A DNA stretch of 10,340 nucleotides from Alphaproteobacteria bacterium. Lineage in GTDB: Bacteria; Pseudomonadota; Alphaproteobacteria; Rhizobiales; Devosiaceae. Both the position numbers and the translations under genes were made by a program. The stretch is taken from assembly GCA_024279575.1 (NCBI GenBank), contig JAJRRJ010000047.1, positions 1 through 10,340 of the forward strand. The letters run 5' to 3'. The notes beneath the pieces were generated by a model. The model saw only the letters and a list, made by a program, of their open reading frames with translations. It was not told the DNA's origin and did no database searches. This document shows positions 1 through 6,091 of the stretch, one piece after another (position 1 is the first letter of the stretch; each line of letters starts with the position of its first letter).

Positions 1-1
1 G

Positions 2-58
2 GTAGGCAGGATTTTGCATCAGCGCATGGCGGCAATGGCTCTTAGTAAAGCATTGTAG
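2..58 (+). CDS. Possible 3' end of an upstream gene (partial)
   Basis: Frame 2 is open from the window edge to a TAG at 56-58 and would end in ...MAAMALSKAL. Frame 1 is also open, but only to a TAG at 43-45, and frame 3 begins with a stop. Eighteen codons are too few to identify a product or to be sure this is coding. I saw no convincing terminator between here and the tRNA promoter. Confidence 0.25.
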   Translation, partial: VGRILHQRMAAMALSKAL

Positions 59-163
59 GGCAGGGCGCGCGAGGTAAGCTGGTTGACTGTGCCTGTTGGG
101 GCTGGTTAACACCATATAATGAGTGGATTTTTTAAATTCAATGGCCGTTATCGCAACAATGCT

Positions 164-192
164 TTGACTGCTTGGCAAAATCAGGATAGACA
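164..192 (+). promoter_or_regulatory. Putative sigma70-type promoter of tRNA-Leu
   Basis: TTGACT at 164-169 and TAGACA at 187-192 are separated by exactly 17 bases. Transcription would start near base 199, about 28 bases before the mature tRNA 5' end, which suits a short pre-tRNA leader. A perfect TATAAT also occurs at 115-120, but it lacks a correctly spaced -35: the TTGACT at 83-88 is 26 bases upstream. With no clear terminator after the tRNA, this promoter could also read into tig. Confidence 0.5.
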
Positions 193-226
193 CGCGCGAA
201 ATTTGAATGCGATTTATCTCATTCAA

Positions 227-311
227 GCGGATATGGTGAAATTGGTAGACACGCAAGATTTAGGTTCTTGTGCCGCGAGGCGTGTGGGTTCAAGTCCCTC
301 TATCCGCACCA
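227..311 (+). tRNA. tRNA-Leu, anticodon UAG
   Basis: A complete class II tRNA that reads CUN leucine codons. The acceptor arms are GCGGATA (227-233) and TATCCGC (301-307), a perfect 7-bp stem, with discriminator A and an encoded CCA ending at 311. The D stem is GTG/CAC (236-238, 250-252) with GG in the loop. The anticodon stem is CAAGA/TCTTG (254-258, 266-270), its loop is TTTAGGT, and the anticodon TAG lies at 261-263. A long variable arm with a GCC/GGC stem (272-274, 279-281) is typical of tRNA-Leu. The T loop is TTCAAGT (289-295). The T stem GTGGG/CCCTC has one T-T mismatch (285 with 299). An open frame running through this region (119-346) is not a gene. Confidence 0.97.
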
Positions 312-380
312 CTTTTTACGAACTGCCACGGGTGGTGGTTCAATAATTGAATATGACGAGGCAATTCAGGAGTTGTCTCA

Positions 381-404
381 ATGAACACTCACAGCAGGAC
401 TTAA
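381..404 (+). CDS. Possible seven-codon leader ORF before tig
   Basis: An ATG at 381 opens a mini-ORF (MNTHSRT) ending in TAA at 402-404, three bases before the tig ATG. It is preceded by CAGGAG at 367-372 with an 8-base spacer, a stronger Shine-Dalgarno than the AGGA (396-399) used by tig, which lies inside the mini-ORF. If translated, ribosomes ending here could re-initiate at tig, coupling tig to leader translation. The codons show no obvious attenuation pattern such as runs of one amino acid. It could be chance. Confidence 0.25.
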   Translation: MNTHSRT

Positions 405-407
405 CTC

Positions 408-1784
408 ATGTCAGCGACTAAATCCGTTTCAGTGACCGAAACTCTAAACAAGGGACTGAAACGTAAACTCGACGTTGTAATCCCGGCGCAGGAGCTTGTG
501 GCCCGCCAAGACGCCAAACTTGTGGAGCTAAAGGGCAAAGCCAATATTAAAGGGTGTCGCCCCGGCAAAGTGCCCATGTCCCATTTGAAAAAGATTTACG
601 GACAGTCAGTTATGTCTGAAGTCATGCAGGATGCAATCAATTCCACCGTTGCAAGCACGCTGGAAGAGCGGGACGAAAAGCCTGCCATGCAACCTAAGGT
701 TGATATGAGCGAAGATCAGGGGGTCATCAACCGGGTGATCAGTGGTGAAGCCGATCTTGAATTTAATGTGACATATGAGGTTTTGCCTGTATTTGAGTTG
801 ATGGAATTCAATAAAATTACAATTGAAAAGCCGGTTGTTCCCATTTCTGATGAAGATGTCAAAAAGGAAATGGGACGTTTGTTTTCTGAACAACGTGAAT
901 ATGACACCAAGAAAGATGGTGCAAAAATTGCTATGGAAGACCGGATTGGTCTTAGCTTTGTCGGTAAGATCGATGACGTGGCGTTTGAGGGTGGCTCCAG
1001 CGACCATGCGCATCTTGTTGTGGGTGCGGGCCAGTATATTCCCGGCTTTGAAGAGCAGCTTGTTGGTATGAAAAAAGGGGACAAGGGTGACGTGAAGGTT
1101 ACTTTCCCCAAGGACTATAACAATGCCGACCTTGCCGGAAAAGATGCGGTTTTTGCCGTGGAAATCCTGCATGTTGATACGCCAAAGAAGGGCAAGCTGG
1201 ACGATGAATTTGCCAAAAAGCTGGGGCTGGATGATCTCAAGGCGCTTGAAGAAATGGTGCGTACACAAATTTCAGCGGCCCATGAAACCATGTCACGCCA
1301 GCGGGTAAAACGCCTGGTTTTGGATGCACTTGATGAGGGGCATAAATTTGATTTGCCTGAACAGCTGGTGGAAAATGAGTTCGAAACTATCTGGCAGCGT
1401 GTGGTGCAAGAACTTGAAGCCAATAAAAAGACTTTTGAGGACGAGGGAACAACGGAAGAAGAAGCGAAGGAGCAATATCGCTCAATTGCTGAACGCCGGG
1501 TTCGCCTTGGGCTGGTTGTTGCTGAAGTGGGTAATGTCAACAAGATTGAAGTTACCGATGAGGAGCATCAGCAGGCTCTGATTGCGGAGGTTAAGCGTTT
1601 CCCGGGCCAGGAGCAGGAAGTTTACGACTATTATCTAAAAAACCAGCAGGCGCTGTCTTCATTGCGCGCTCCGGTTTTTGAAAATAAAGTAGTGACATTT
1701 GTTTCAGAACTGGCAGAAACAAGCGAAGTGGAAATGACCCGCGAAGCGCTGAATACGCTGGTTAATGAGGAAGAAGACGAATAG
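408..1784 (+). CDS. tig: Trigger factor, ribosome-associated chaperone and peptidyl-prolyl isomerase
   Basis: Trigger factor docks near the ribosomal tunnel exit and shields nascent chains; it also has FKBP-type prolyl isomerase activity. The 458 residues match the usual length and three-part layout. The N-terminal ribosome-binding domain (about 1-115) holds the signature region GCRPGKVP at 49-56. The FKBP domain (about 178-258) contains GQYIPGFEEQLVGM and a conserved FPKDY stretch. The rest is the helical, charged C-terminal chaperone domain, ending in an acidic tail. The ATG at 408 has AGGA eight bases upstream. One oddity is that the signature is normally G-F-R-x-G-x-x-P, and the phenylalanine is cysteine here (residue 50, TGT at 555-557). 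The gene appears monocistronic, or at most co-transcribed with the upstream tRNA, because a strong terminator follows. Confidence 0.97.
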   Translation: MSATKSVSVTETLNKGLKRKLDVVIPAQELVARQDAKLVELKGKANIKGCRPGKVPMSHLKKIYGQSVMSEVMQDAINSTVASTLEERDEKPAMQPKVDMSEDQGVINRVISGEADLEFNVTYEVLPVFELMEFNKITIEKPVVPISDEDVKKEMGRLFSEQREYDTKKDGAKIAMEDRIGLSFVGKIDDVAFEGGSSDHAHLVVGAGQYIPGFEEQLVGMKKGDKGDVKVTFPKDYNNADLAGKDAVFAVEILHVDTPKKGKLDDEFAKKLGLDDLKALEEMVRTQISAAHETMSRQRVKRLVLDALDEGHKFDLPEQLVENEFETIWQRVVQELEANKKTFEDEGTTEEEAKEQYRSIAERRVRLGLVVAEVGNVNKIEVTDEEHQQALIAEVKRFPGQEQEVYDYYLKNQQALSSLRAPVFENKVVTFVSELAETSEVEMTREALNTLVNEEEDE

Positions 1785-1811
1785 TCATAACTTCTTATGC
1801 AATAAAATTTT

Positions 1812-1839
1812 GGGCTGCCGGAGACGGTGGCCCTTTTTT
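1812..1839 (+). terminator. Rho-independent terminator of tig
   Basis: The arms GGGCTGCCG (1812-1820) and CGGTGGCCC (1825-1833) pair over nine positions, two of them G-U, around a GAGA tetraloop, and six T follow (1834-1839). It starts 27 bases after the tig stop and separates tig from nnr. Confidence 0.9.
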
Positions 1840-1882
1840 ATGCATAAATATTGTTAGGCTTGGATTTTGCTAGGTTTGAATT

Positions 1883-3367
1883 ATGGAAAATTCCTGGAAG
1901 AATAATGCGCTGTTGACGCCGGATCAAATGGGGCGGGCAGATAAGCTGGCGGTGAAGGCCGGGGTGGCATCGCTTGATCTCATGGAAGCTGCGGGGCGCG
2001 GGGTTGTCGATGCAATTGTTGCGCGGTTTTCGCCAAGAGATGTGCTGGTATTATGTGGGCCGGGGAACAATGGCGGGGATGGTTTCGTGGTGGCGCGGAT
2101 GCTTGCCGCATTGGGCTGGCCGGTACGGGTGCGCCTGTTGGGGGACGTCAAAAATCCTGGCGGGGACGCGGCGATAAATGCGCAGCGTTGGCAAGGGGAA
2201 ATTGAAGCACTCAGCGCTGGCGACGGGTTTGGTGCCGGGTTAATTGTTGATGCGTTGCTGGGGGCAGGGCTGGATCGTGATGTTGTTGGCGAATTGGCGA
2301 AGGTTATTGAAAAAATCAATGCCGCGGATACGTCCGTTATCAGCGTTGATGTGCCTTCGGGGCTGGACGGGGAAACAGGCAGGGTGTGCGGTGTTTGTGT
2401 CAGGGCAGACTTGTCTGTGACATTTTTTCGCAAAAAACCAGGGCACTTGCTGCTTCCGGGGCGAAGGTTTTGCGGGGTGGTTGAGGTTGTTGATATCGGG
2501 GTGCCGGAAGGTGTTCTTGATCAAATTGATGTGCATACGGTTGAGAACGGTCCAGAAATCTGGGCGCTGCCTCAGGCTCAAGATGATGGCAATAAATTCA
2601 CTCGCGGGCATTGTGTGGTGGTGAGTGGGGATGAATTGCATAGCGGGGCCGCACGGTTGGCGGCACGGGCGGCGGCGCGGGTGGGGGCGGGGCTGGTGAG
2701 TTTGGCCGGGACGCGGGGGGCGTTGCTGGTGCATGCAAGTCACGTCAGTTCAATCATGCTGAATGAGGTAGCAAATGGGCCGGCGCTCGGGGCGCTGTTG
2801 GAGGATAGCCGCAAGAATGCAGTGGTCATCGGTCCGGCGAAAGGGATAGGTGAGGGGACGCGGCAAATGGTGTTGGCGGCGCTTGAGTCGGGGGCGGCAA
2901 CTGTGCTTGATGCAGATGCGCTCACTTCGTTTGCCGAGCATTCTGAGGTTTTGTTCGCAGCGATCAAGGACTTGCCAAAACGCGATGTGGTGCTGACGCC
3001 GCATGGAGGAGAGTTTTTGAGATTGTTTGGCGTGGACACAGATCATACTAAATTGGTTCTTGCCCGGCGGGCGGCCAAAGAAGCGGGGGCAATTGTGGTT
3101 TACAAAGGGGCAGACACTGTGATTGCAGCGCCAGACGGTTGGGCCGCAATTAATTCCAACGCGCCGCCAACTCTGGCTACAGCGGGAAGCGGGGATGTGC
3201 TGGCAGGGATAATCGGAGGGCTGTTGGCGCAGGGAATGGCTGGCTGGGAAGCGGCATGTGCGGGGGTGTTTATTCATGGAGAAGCGGCGAATCAGTTTGG
3301 CGGGGCGGGGCTGATCGCTGAGGATTTACCCGATCTTATTCCTGATGTTTTGTTGGGGCTGGCTTAA
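1883..3367 (+). CDS. nnr: Bifunctional NAD(P)H-hydrate repair enzyme (epimerase NnrE + ADP/ATP-dependent dehydratase NnrD)
   Basis: This cytosolic metabolite-repair enzyme acts on NADH and NADPH damaged by hydration. The N-terminal YjeF_N domain epimerises R-hydrates to S-hydrates, and the C-terminal ribokinase-like domain dehydrates the S-form using ADP or ATP. Visible motifs are GPGNNGGDG at 59-67 and VDVPSGLDG at 155-163 in the epimerase half. The dehydratase half has KFTRGH at 238-243, LTPHGGEF at 371-378 and the end-of-domain ATAGSGDVLAG, with the probable catalytic Asp at 438. The 494 residues fit the fused bacterial form. The start at 1883 gives a complete N-terminus, but its ribosome site is weak (TAGG near 1871). 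The gene is G-rich in codon choice compared with tig and clpX. The next gene starts three bases after its stop, so the two are probably one operon. Confidence 0.95.
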   Translation: MENSWKNNALLTPDQMGRADKLAVKAGVASLDLMEAAGRGVVDAIVARFSPRDVLVLCGPGNNGGDGFVVARMLAALGWPVRVRLLGDVKNPGGDAAINAQRWQGEIEALSAGDGFGAGLIVDALLGAGLDRDVVGELAKVIEKINAADTSVISVDVPSGLDGETGRVCGVCVRADLSVTFFRKKPGHLLLPGRRFCGVVEVVDIGVPEGVLDQIDVHTVENGPEIWALPQAQDDGNKFTRGHCVVVSGDELHSGAARLAARAAARVGAGLVSLAGTRGALLVHASHVSSIMLNEVANGPALGALLEDSRKNAVVIGPAKGIGEGTRQMVLAALESGAATVLDADALTSFAEHSEVLFAAIKDLPKRDVVLTPHGGEFLRLFGVDTDHTKLVLARRAAKEAGAIVVYKGADTVIAAPDGWAAINSNAPPTLATAGSGDVLAGIIGGLLAQGMAGWEAACAGVFIHGEAANQFGGAGLIAEDLPDLIPDVLLGLA

Positions 3368-3370
3368 GAG

Positions 3371-3832
3371 ATGCAAATTGAGACATTAAAAAGCATTGAA
3401 ATTGCTGTTGAGTTGCTCAAGCAGGCCGGGCAGGACTGGTGGTTGATTGGCGGCGCTGCTTTTCTTGCGCACGGGGTTGGTTCCGGGGCATTAAAGGATA
3501 TTGACGTGTTGATCGGCAGCGCGGACGCGCGCCAAATGGAATATGGCCCAGAAATGCAATTGCTAGAACGGGCTGGAAGCAACCTGTTCAGGTCTGCGCA
3601 TTATTTTTCCTGCCATACCGGAAGTGTTCCGATTGAGTTTATGGCTGATCTAAAAGTGCGAAAAAATGACAAATGGCATTTGCTGGCACCAAAAACCCGA
3701 GTGCGGAAAATGATTTCAAACTGTGAGGTTTATGTGCCAGATGTTGCGGAGTTGATTGAAATTGCACAGCTTTTTGGCCGTGAAAAAGATTTGGCGCGCA
3801 TCGTGCAACTTGATGCTCGAATGCTCAAGTGA
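3371..3832 (+). CDS. Small nucleotidyltransferase-fold protein, function unknown
   Basis: A 153-residue protein that I assign to the DNA polymerase beta-like nucleotidyltransferase fold by motif. There is a Gly-Gly at 27-28 after a hydrophobic strand (WWLIGG), an Asp-x-Asp (D43, D45, in KDIDVLI), and a plausible third acidic residue at E89 within VPIEF. The C-terminus has R-E-K-D-L-A-R-I (about 137-144), resembling the helical tail of AbiEii-like and minimal nucleotidyltransferases. There is no signal peptide or membrane segment. The start lies three bases after the nnr stop without a properly spaced Shine-Dalgarno of its own, so translation is likely coupled to nnr. No HEPN or other antitoxin-like partner is adjacent, so I do not call it a toxin-antitoxin component. 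The substrate is unknown. Confidence 0.75.
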   Translation: MQIETLKSIEIAVELLKQAGQDWWLIGGAAFLAHGVGSGALKDIDVLIGSADARQMEYGPEMQLLERAGSNLFRSAHYFSCHTGSVPIEFMADLKVRKNDKWHLLAPKTRVRKMISNCEVYVPDVAELIEIAQLFGREKDLARIVQLDARMLK

Positions 3833-3863
3833 CGAACGCCAAACCAAGGCTTGTTTTGTTTGC

Positions 3864-5111
3864 CTACCAGCTGACTATCAGCTTTTCCAACCCGTGGAAA
3901 TGATATGCATTCATGTATTCTGGCGGTTCGGCCAGTTTCAGGTTTGGCAAGCGTTCAAACAGCACCTTTAATGATGTTTGCATTTCGAGGCGGGCTAACG
4001 GTGCGCCGATGCAAAAATGGATGCCGGCACCAAAGGTTGCGTTGGCAGCAATTTTGCGAAACGGGTCAAACGTGTTGGCGTTTTTGAATTGAGATGGATC
4101 GTGGTTGGCCGCAGCAAGGAGCAGGCCCACTTCGTCTCCCATCTTTAATTTGATGCCATTGTCCAGCTCCAGGTCTTCAAGCGCATAGCGGGTAAACATA
4201 TGCAAGGGGGCGTCAAATCGAATGCACTCTTCTACAGTAGTGGCGGTTTGCGCATCGTTGGTGAACAGGGTTTTGGCCGCGTGCGGGCTTTCAAGAATGG
4301 TTTTTACCGCATTGCCTGTTTGATGAACTGTGGCTTCGTGGCCCGCATTGAGCAAAAGAATTGTACTTGAAATCAATTCTTCATCGCTTAAATGTTCGCC
4401 TTTGGCCTCTGTAGAAATCATGTGGGAGAGTAAATCTTCTCCGATATTTTTGCGCCGCTGGTTGATGAGGTCCTGCAAATAGGCAGAAAACTCTTTTGCC
4501 GCCTGATTGGCGGTAAGCTCATCATCAAGGGTGCGGCCAAACATATACATGGCGACAATTTTGTGGGACCAGTCGAGTAACATCGGCCCGTCTTTTTCAG
4601 GAATGGCCAGCATTTGTGTAATAATCAATAATGGGATCGGGGTGGCAAAGCTTTTTAGCAGGTCGGTTTTGCCATCACTTTCAAAATCATCAATCAGTTT
4701 ATGGGCCAGTTGCTCAACCTGAGGGCGCAACTGCTCCACCTGTCGCGAGACAAAAGCGCGATTGACCAAGGTGCGCAAACGGGTGTGAACTGGCGGCTCG
4801 ACATTGAGCAGGGAGTGTTTTTCCGATAGAACAAAATCTGCGGTGTGGGGCGGTAATTCAGGCCAGCCCAATTGTTCGCGGGAGGTCAGATGCAGGATCT
4901 GGCGGCCAAAGCGTTTGTCGCGCAGCAGGGCGTTGACGTTATGCCAGCTGGCAAATACCCAATGGCCGTATTGTTGCCACATAAGGGGATCATCACCGCC
5001 ATACATTGCCTCGTAGAGGGCGTAAGGATTTTGTACAAAAGCATTGTCTTGTGGATCGCAGGACAGGCTTTTTTTAATTTGATCAATTTGAAATGGCGCA
5101 GAATTATTCAT
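3864..5111 (-). CDS. Cytochrome P450, soluble bacterial type
   Basis: A 415-residue haem-thiolate monooxygenase without an N-terminal membrane anchor, so it is a cytosolic bacterial P450 that would need separate electron-donor proteins. The C-helix HTRLR is at 109-113, with His and Arg that normally contact haem propionates. The I-helix AGHEAT is at 256-261, with the acid-alcohol pair E259/T261 for oxygen activation. The K-helix ExxR is E295-R298. The haem loop FGAGIHFCIG is at 360-369, with ligand Cys367. All diagnostic motifs are intact. No ferredoxin, ferredoxin reductase or biosynthetic genes are adjacent, so the substrate cannot be guessed. The ATG (5109-5111 on the complement) has no clear Shine-Dalgarno. 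The stop lies 31 bases from that of the convergent nucleotidyltransferase gene, with no obvious terminator between them. Confidence 0.95.
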   Translation of the reverse strand: MNNSAPFQIDQIKKSLSCDPQDNAFVQNPYALYEAMYGGDDPLMWQQYGHWVFASWHNVNALLRDKRFGRQILHLTSREQLGWPELPPHTADFVLSEKHSLLNVEPPVHTRLRTLVNRAFVSRQVEQLRPQVEQLAHKLIDDFESDGKTDLLKSFATPIPLLIITQMLAIPEKDGPMLLDWSHKIVAMYMFGRTLDDELTANQAAKEFSAYLQDLINQRRKNIGEDLLSHMISTEAKGEHLSDEELISSTILLLNAGHEATVHQTGNAVKTILESPHAAKTLFTNDAQTATTVEECIRFDAPLHMFTRYALEDLELDNGIKLKMGDEVGLLLAAANHDPSQFKNANTFDPFRKIAANATFGAGIHFCIGAPLARLEMQTSLKVLFERLPNLKLAEPPEYMNAYHFHGLEKLIVSW

Positions 5112-5136
5112 GCGTTAGGCATAAACACAAGCAAAT

Positions 5137-5168
5137 CCCTTGAATAGGTCAGAAACGCAACATAGATA
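5137..5168 (+). promoter_or_regulatory. Putative clpP promoter, sigma70-like with heat-shock-like -35
   Basis: TTGAAT (5140-5145) and TAGATA (5163-5168) are 17 bases apart. The -35 lies inside CCCTTGAA (5137-5144), identical to the classical sigma32 -35, but the -10 region CATAGAT (5161-5167) matches the alphaproteobacterial heat-shock CYTATNT only at 5 of 7 positions. Transcription would start near 5175, leaving a leader of about 97 bases. The region is shared with the divergent P450 gene. A weak opposite-strand pair, TTCACA (complement of 5181-5186) and TATGTT (complement of 5159-5164), overlaps it. Confidence 0.4.
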
Positions 5169-5271
5169 GATTTTACGCGTTGTGAACCGGGTACTGGTTG
5201 GAATTGCATATTAGTTGTTTGAATAAATTGATTCGCCCTAGCCCTGAATTTGCCCCACTGGAGAAACTCCC

Positions 5272-5895
5272 ATGCAAGACCCAATCGACACTTATATGAA
5301 CCTGGTACCTATGGTGGTTGAGCAAACCAACCGTGGCGAACGGGCCTATGATATTTTTTCACGTCTGCTCAAGGAGCGGATTATTTTTGTAACCGGCGTG
5401 GTTGAAGATAATATGGCGTCATTGATTATCGCACAATTGCTGTTTCTTGAGTCGGACAATCCCAAAAAAGAAATTTCCATGTATATCAATTCACCGGGCG
5501 GCGTTGTGACAGCCGGTCTTGGGATATACGATACGATGCAGTTTATTCGCCCTGCGGTTTCTACGCTTTGTCTTGGGCAGGCTGCATCCATGGGGTCGCT
5601 TTTGCTGGCTGCGGGTGAAAAAGGTATGCGCGGCACTCTGCCCAATTCACGGGTCATGGTGCATCAGCCCTCTGGTGGTTTTCAGGGGCAGGTGACCGAT
5701 ATTCTGATCCACGCCAAAGAGGTTGAAGACCTGAAGCGGCGGTTGAATGAAATTTACGTCAAGCACACCGGTCAGGATTATGACAAAATTGAAAGTGCGC
5801 TTGAGCGTGATAACTTCATGACGGCGGAGCAGGCCAAGGAATTTGGCATTGTTGACACTATCCATGAAAAACGTGCGATTCCAACCGAAGAGTAA
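5272..5895 (+). CDS. clpP: ClpP, ATP-dependent Clp protease proteolytic subunit
   Basis: The tetradecameric serine peptidase chamber of ClpXP and ClpAP. The 207 residues are the usual size. The catalytic triad is readable: Ser106 in GQAASMGS, His131 in MVHQPSGG and Asp180 in ERDNFM, with the same spacing as Escherichia coli ClpP (25 and 49 residues). The oxyanion region SPGG follows the YIN strand at 74-77. The start ATG has GGAG (5260-5263) eight bases upstream. The short N-terminal segment before LVPMVVE may be a propeptide, as in other ClpP proteins. No terminator separates it from clpX 196 bases downstream, so the pair may be partly co-transcribed. Confidence 0.98.
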   Translation: MQDPIDTYMNLVPMVVEQTNRGERAYDIFSRLLKERIIFVTGVVEDNMASLIIAQLLFLESDNPKKEISMYINSPGGVVTAGLGIYDTMQFIRPAVSTLCLGQAASMGSLLLAAGEKGMRGTLPNSRVMVHQPSGGFQGQVTDILIHAKEVEDLKRRLNEIYVKHTGQDYDKIESALERDNFMTAEQAKEFGIVDTIHEKRAIPTEE

Positions 5896-5950
5896 AATTG
5901 CACCTATTAACGAACATTTCAGTGAATGGGGTTCTGGGCGCGTGAATATA

Positions 5951-5979
5951 TTGCGCGCTGAACTCTGGCGAACTATGGT
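5951..5979 (+). promoter_or_regulatory. Weak candidate promoter for clpX
   Basis: In the 196-base clpP-clpX gap, TTGCGC (5951-5956) and TATGGT (5974-5979) are 17 bases apart, about 110 bases before the clpX start. The match is modest and no heat-shock CTTG element was found here. The gap also holds a loose inverted repeat, CTGAAC (5958-5963) and GTTCAG (5978-5983), and a run of seven T ending at 6001, too far apart to form a convincing terminator. I see no gene in the gap. Confidence 0.2.
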
Positions 5980-6080
5980 TCAGTTTGCTTACACTTTTTT
6001 TAGCCCTGCGGGGTTAGGGTCTTTGTCAGGGGCCTAAACTTACCGGCCAAATGTCTAAAAAGGCAAAGTGCCAATTTTTC

Positions 6081-6084
6081 GGAG
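6081..6084 (+). promoter_or_regulatory. Ribosome binding site that fixes the clpX start
   Basis: GGAG here lies seven bases before the ATG at 6092. The open frame extends upstream to a GTG at 6068, but that would add eight residues unlike ClpX N-termini and would place the GGAG inside the gene. Confidence 0.8.
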
Positions 6085-6091
6085 TGACTAT

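Noticed and set aside
83..120. TTGACT with TATAAT as a promoter upstream of tRNA-Leu
   Set aside because: The spacing is 26 bases, far from 17, and a properly spaced promoter exists closer to the tRNA at 164-192.
119..346. 75-codon open frame over the tRNA region
   Set aside because: It runs straight through the tRNA-Leu gene on the same strand, has no ribosome binding site and resembles no protein.
606..1268. Long antisense frames within tig, nnr, clpX and lon
   Set aside because: They lie opposite strongly conserved genes, show no protein motifs and have the low-complexity composition of shadow frames.
3833..3863. Terminator between the convergent nucleotidyltransferase and P450 genes
   Set aside because: The 31-base gap contains only CAAG-G-CTTG, with no usable loop, and T-rich sequence. 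No stem of adequate length was found.
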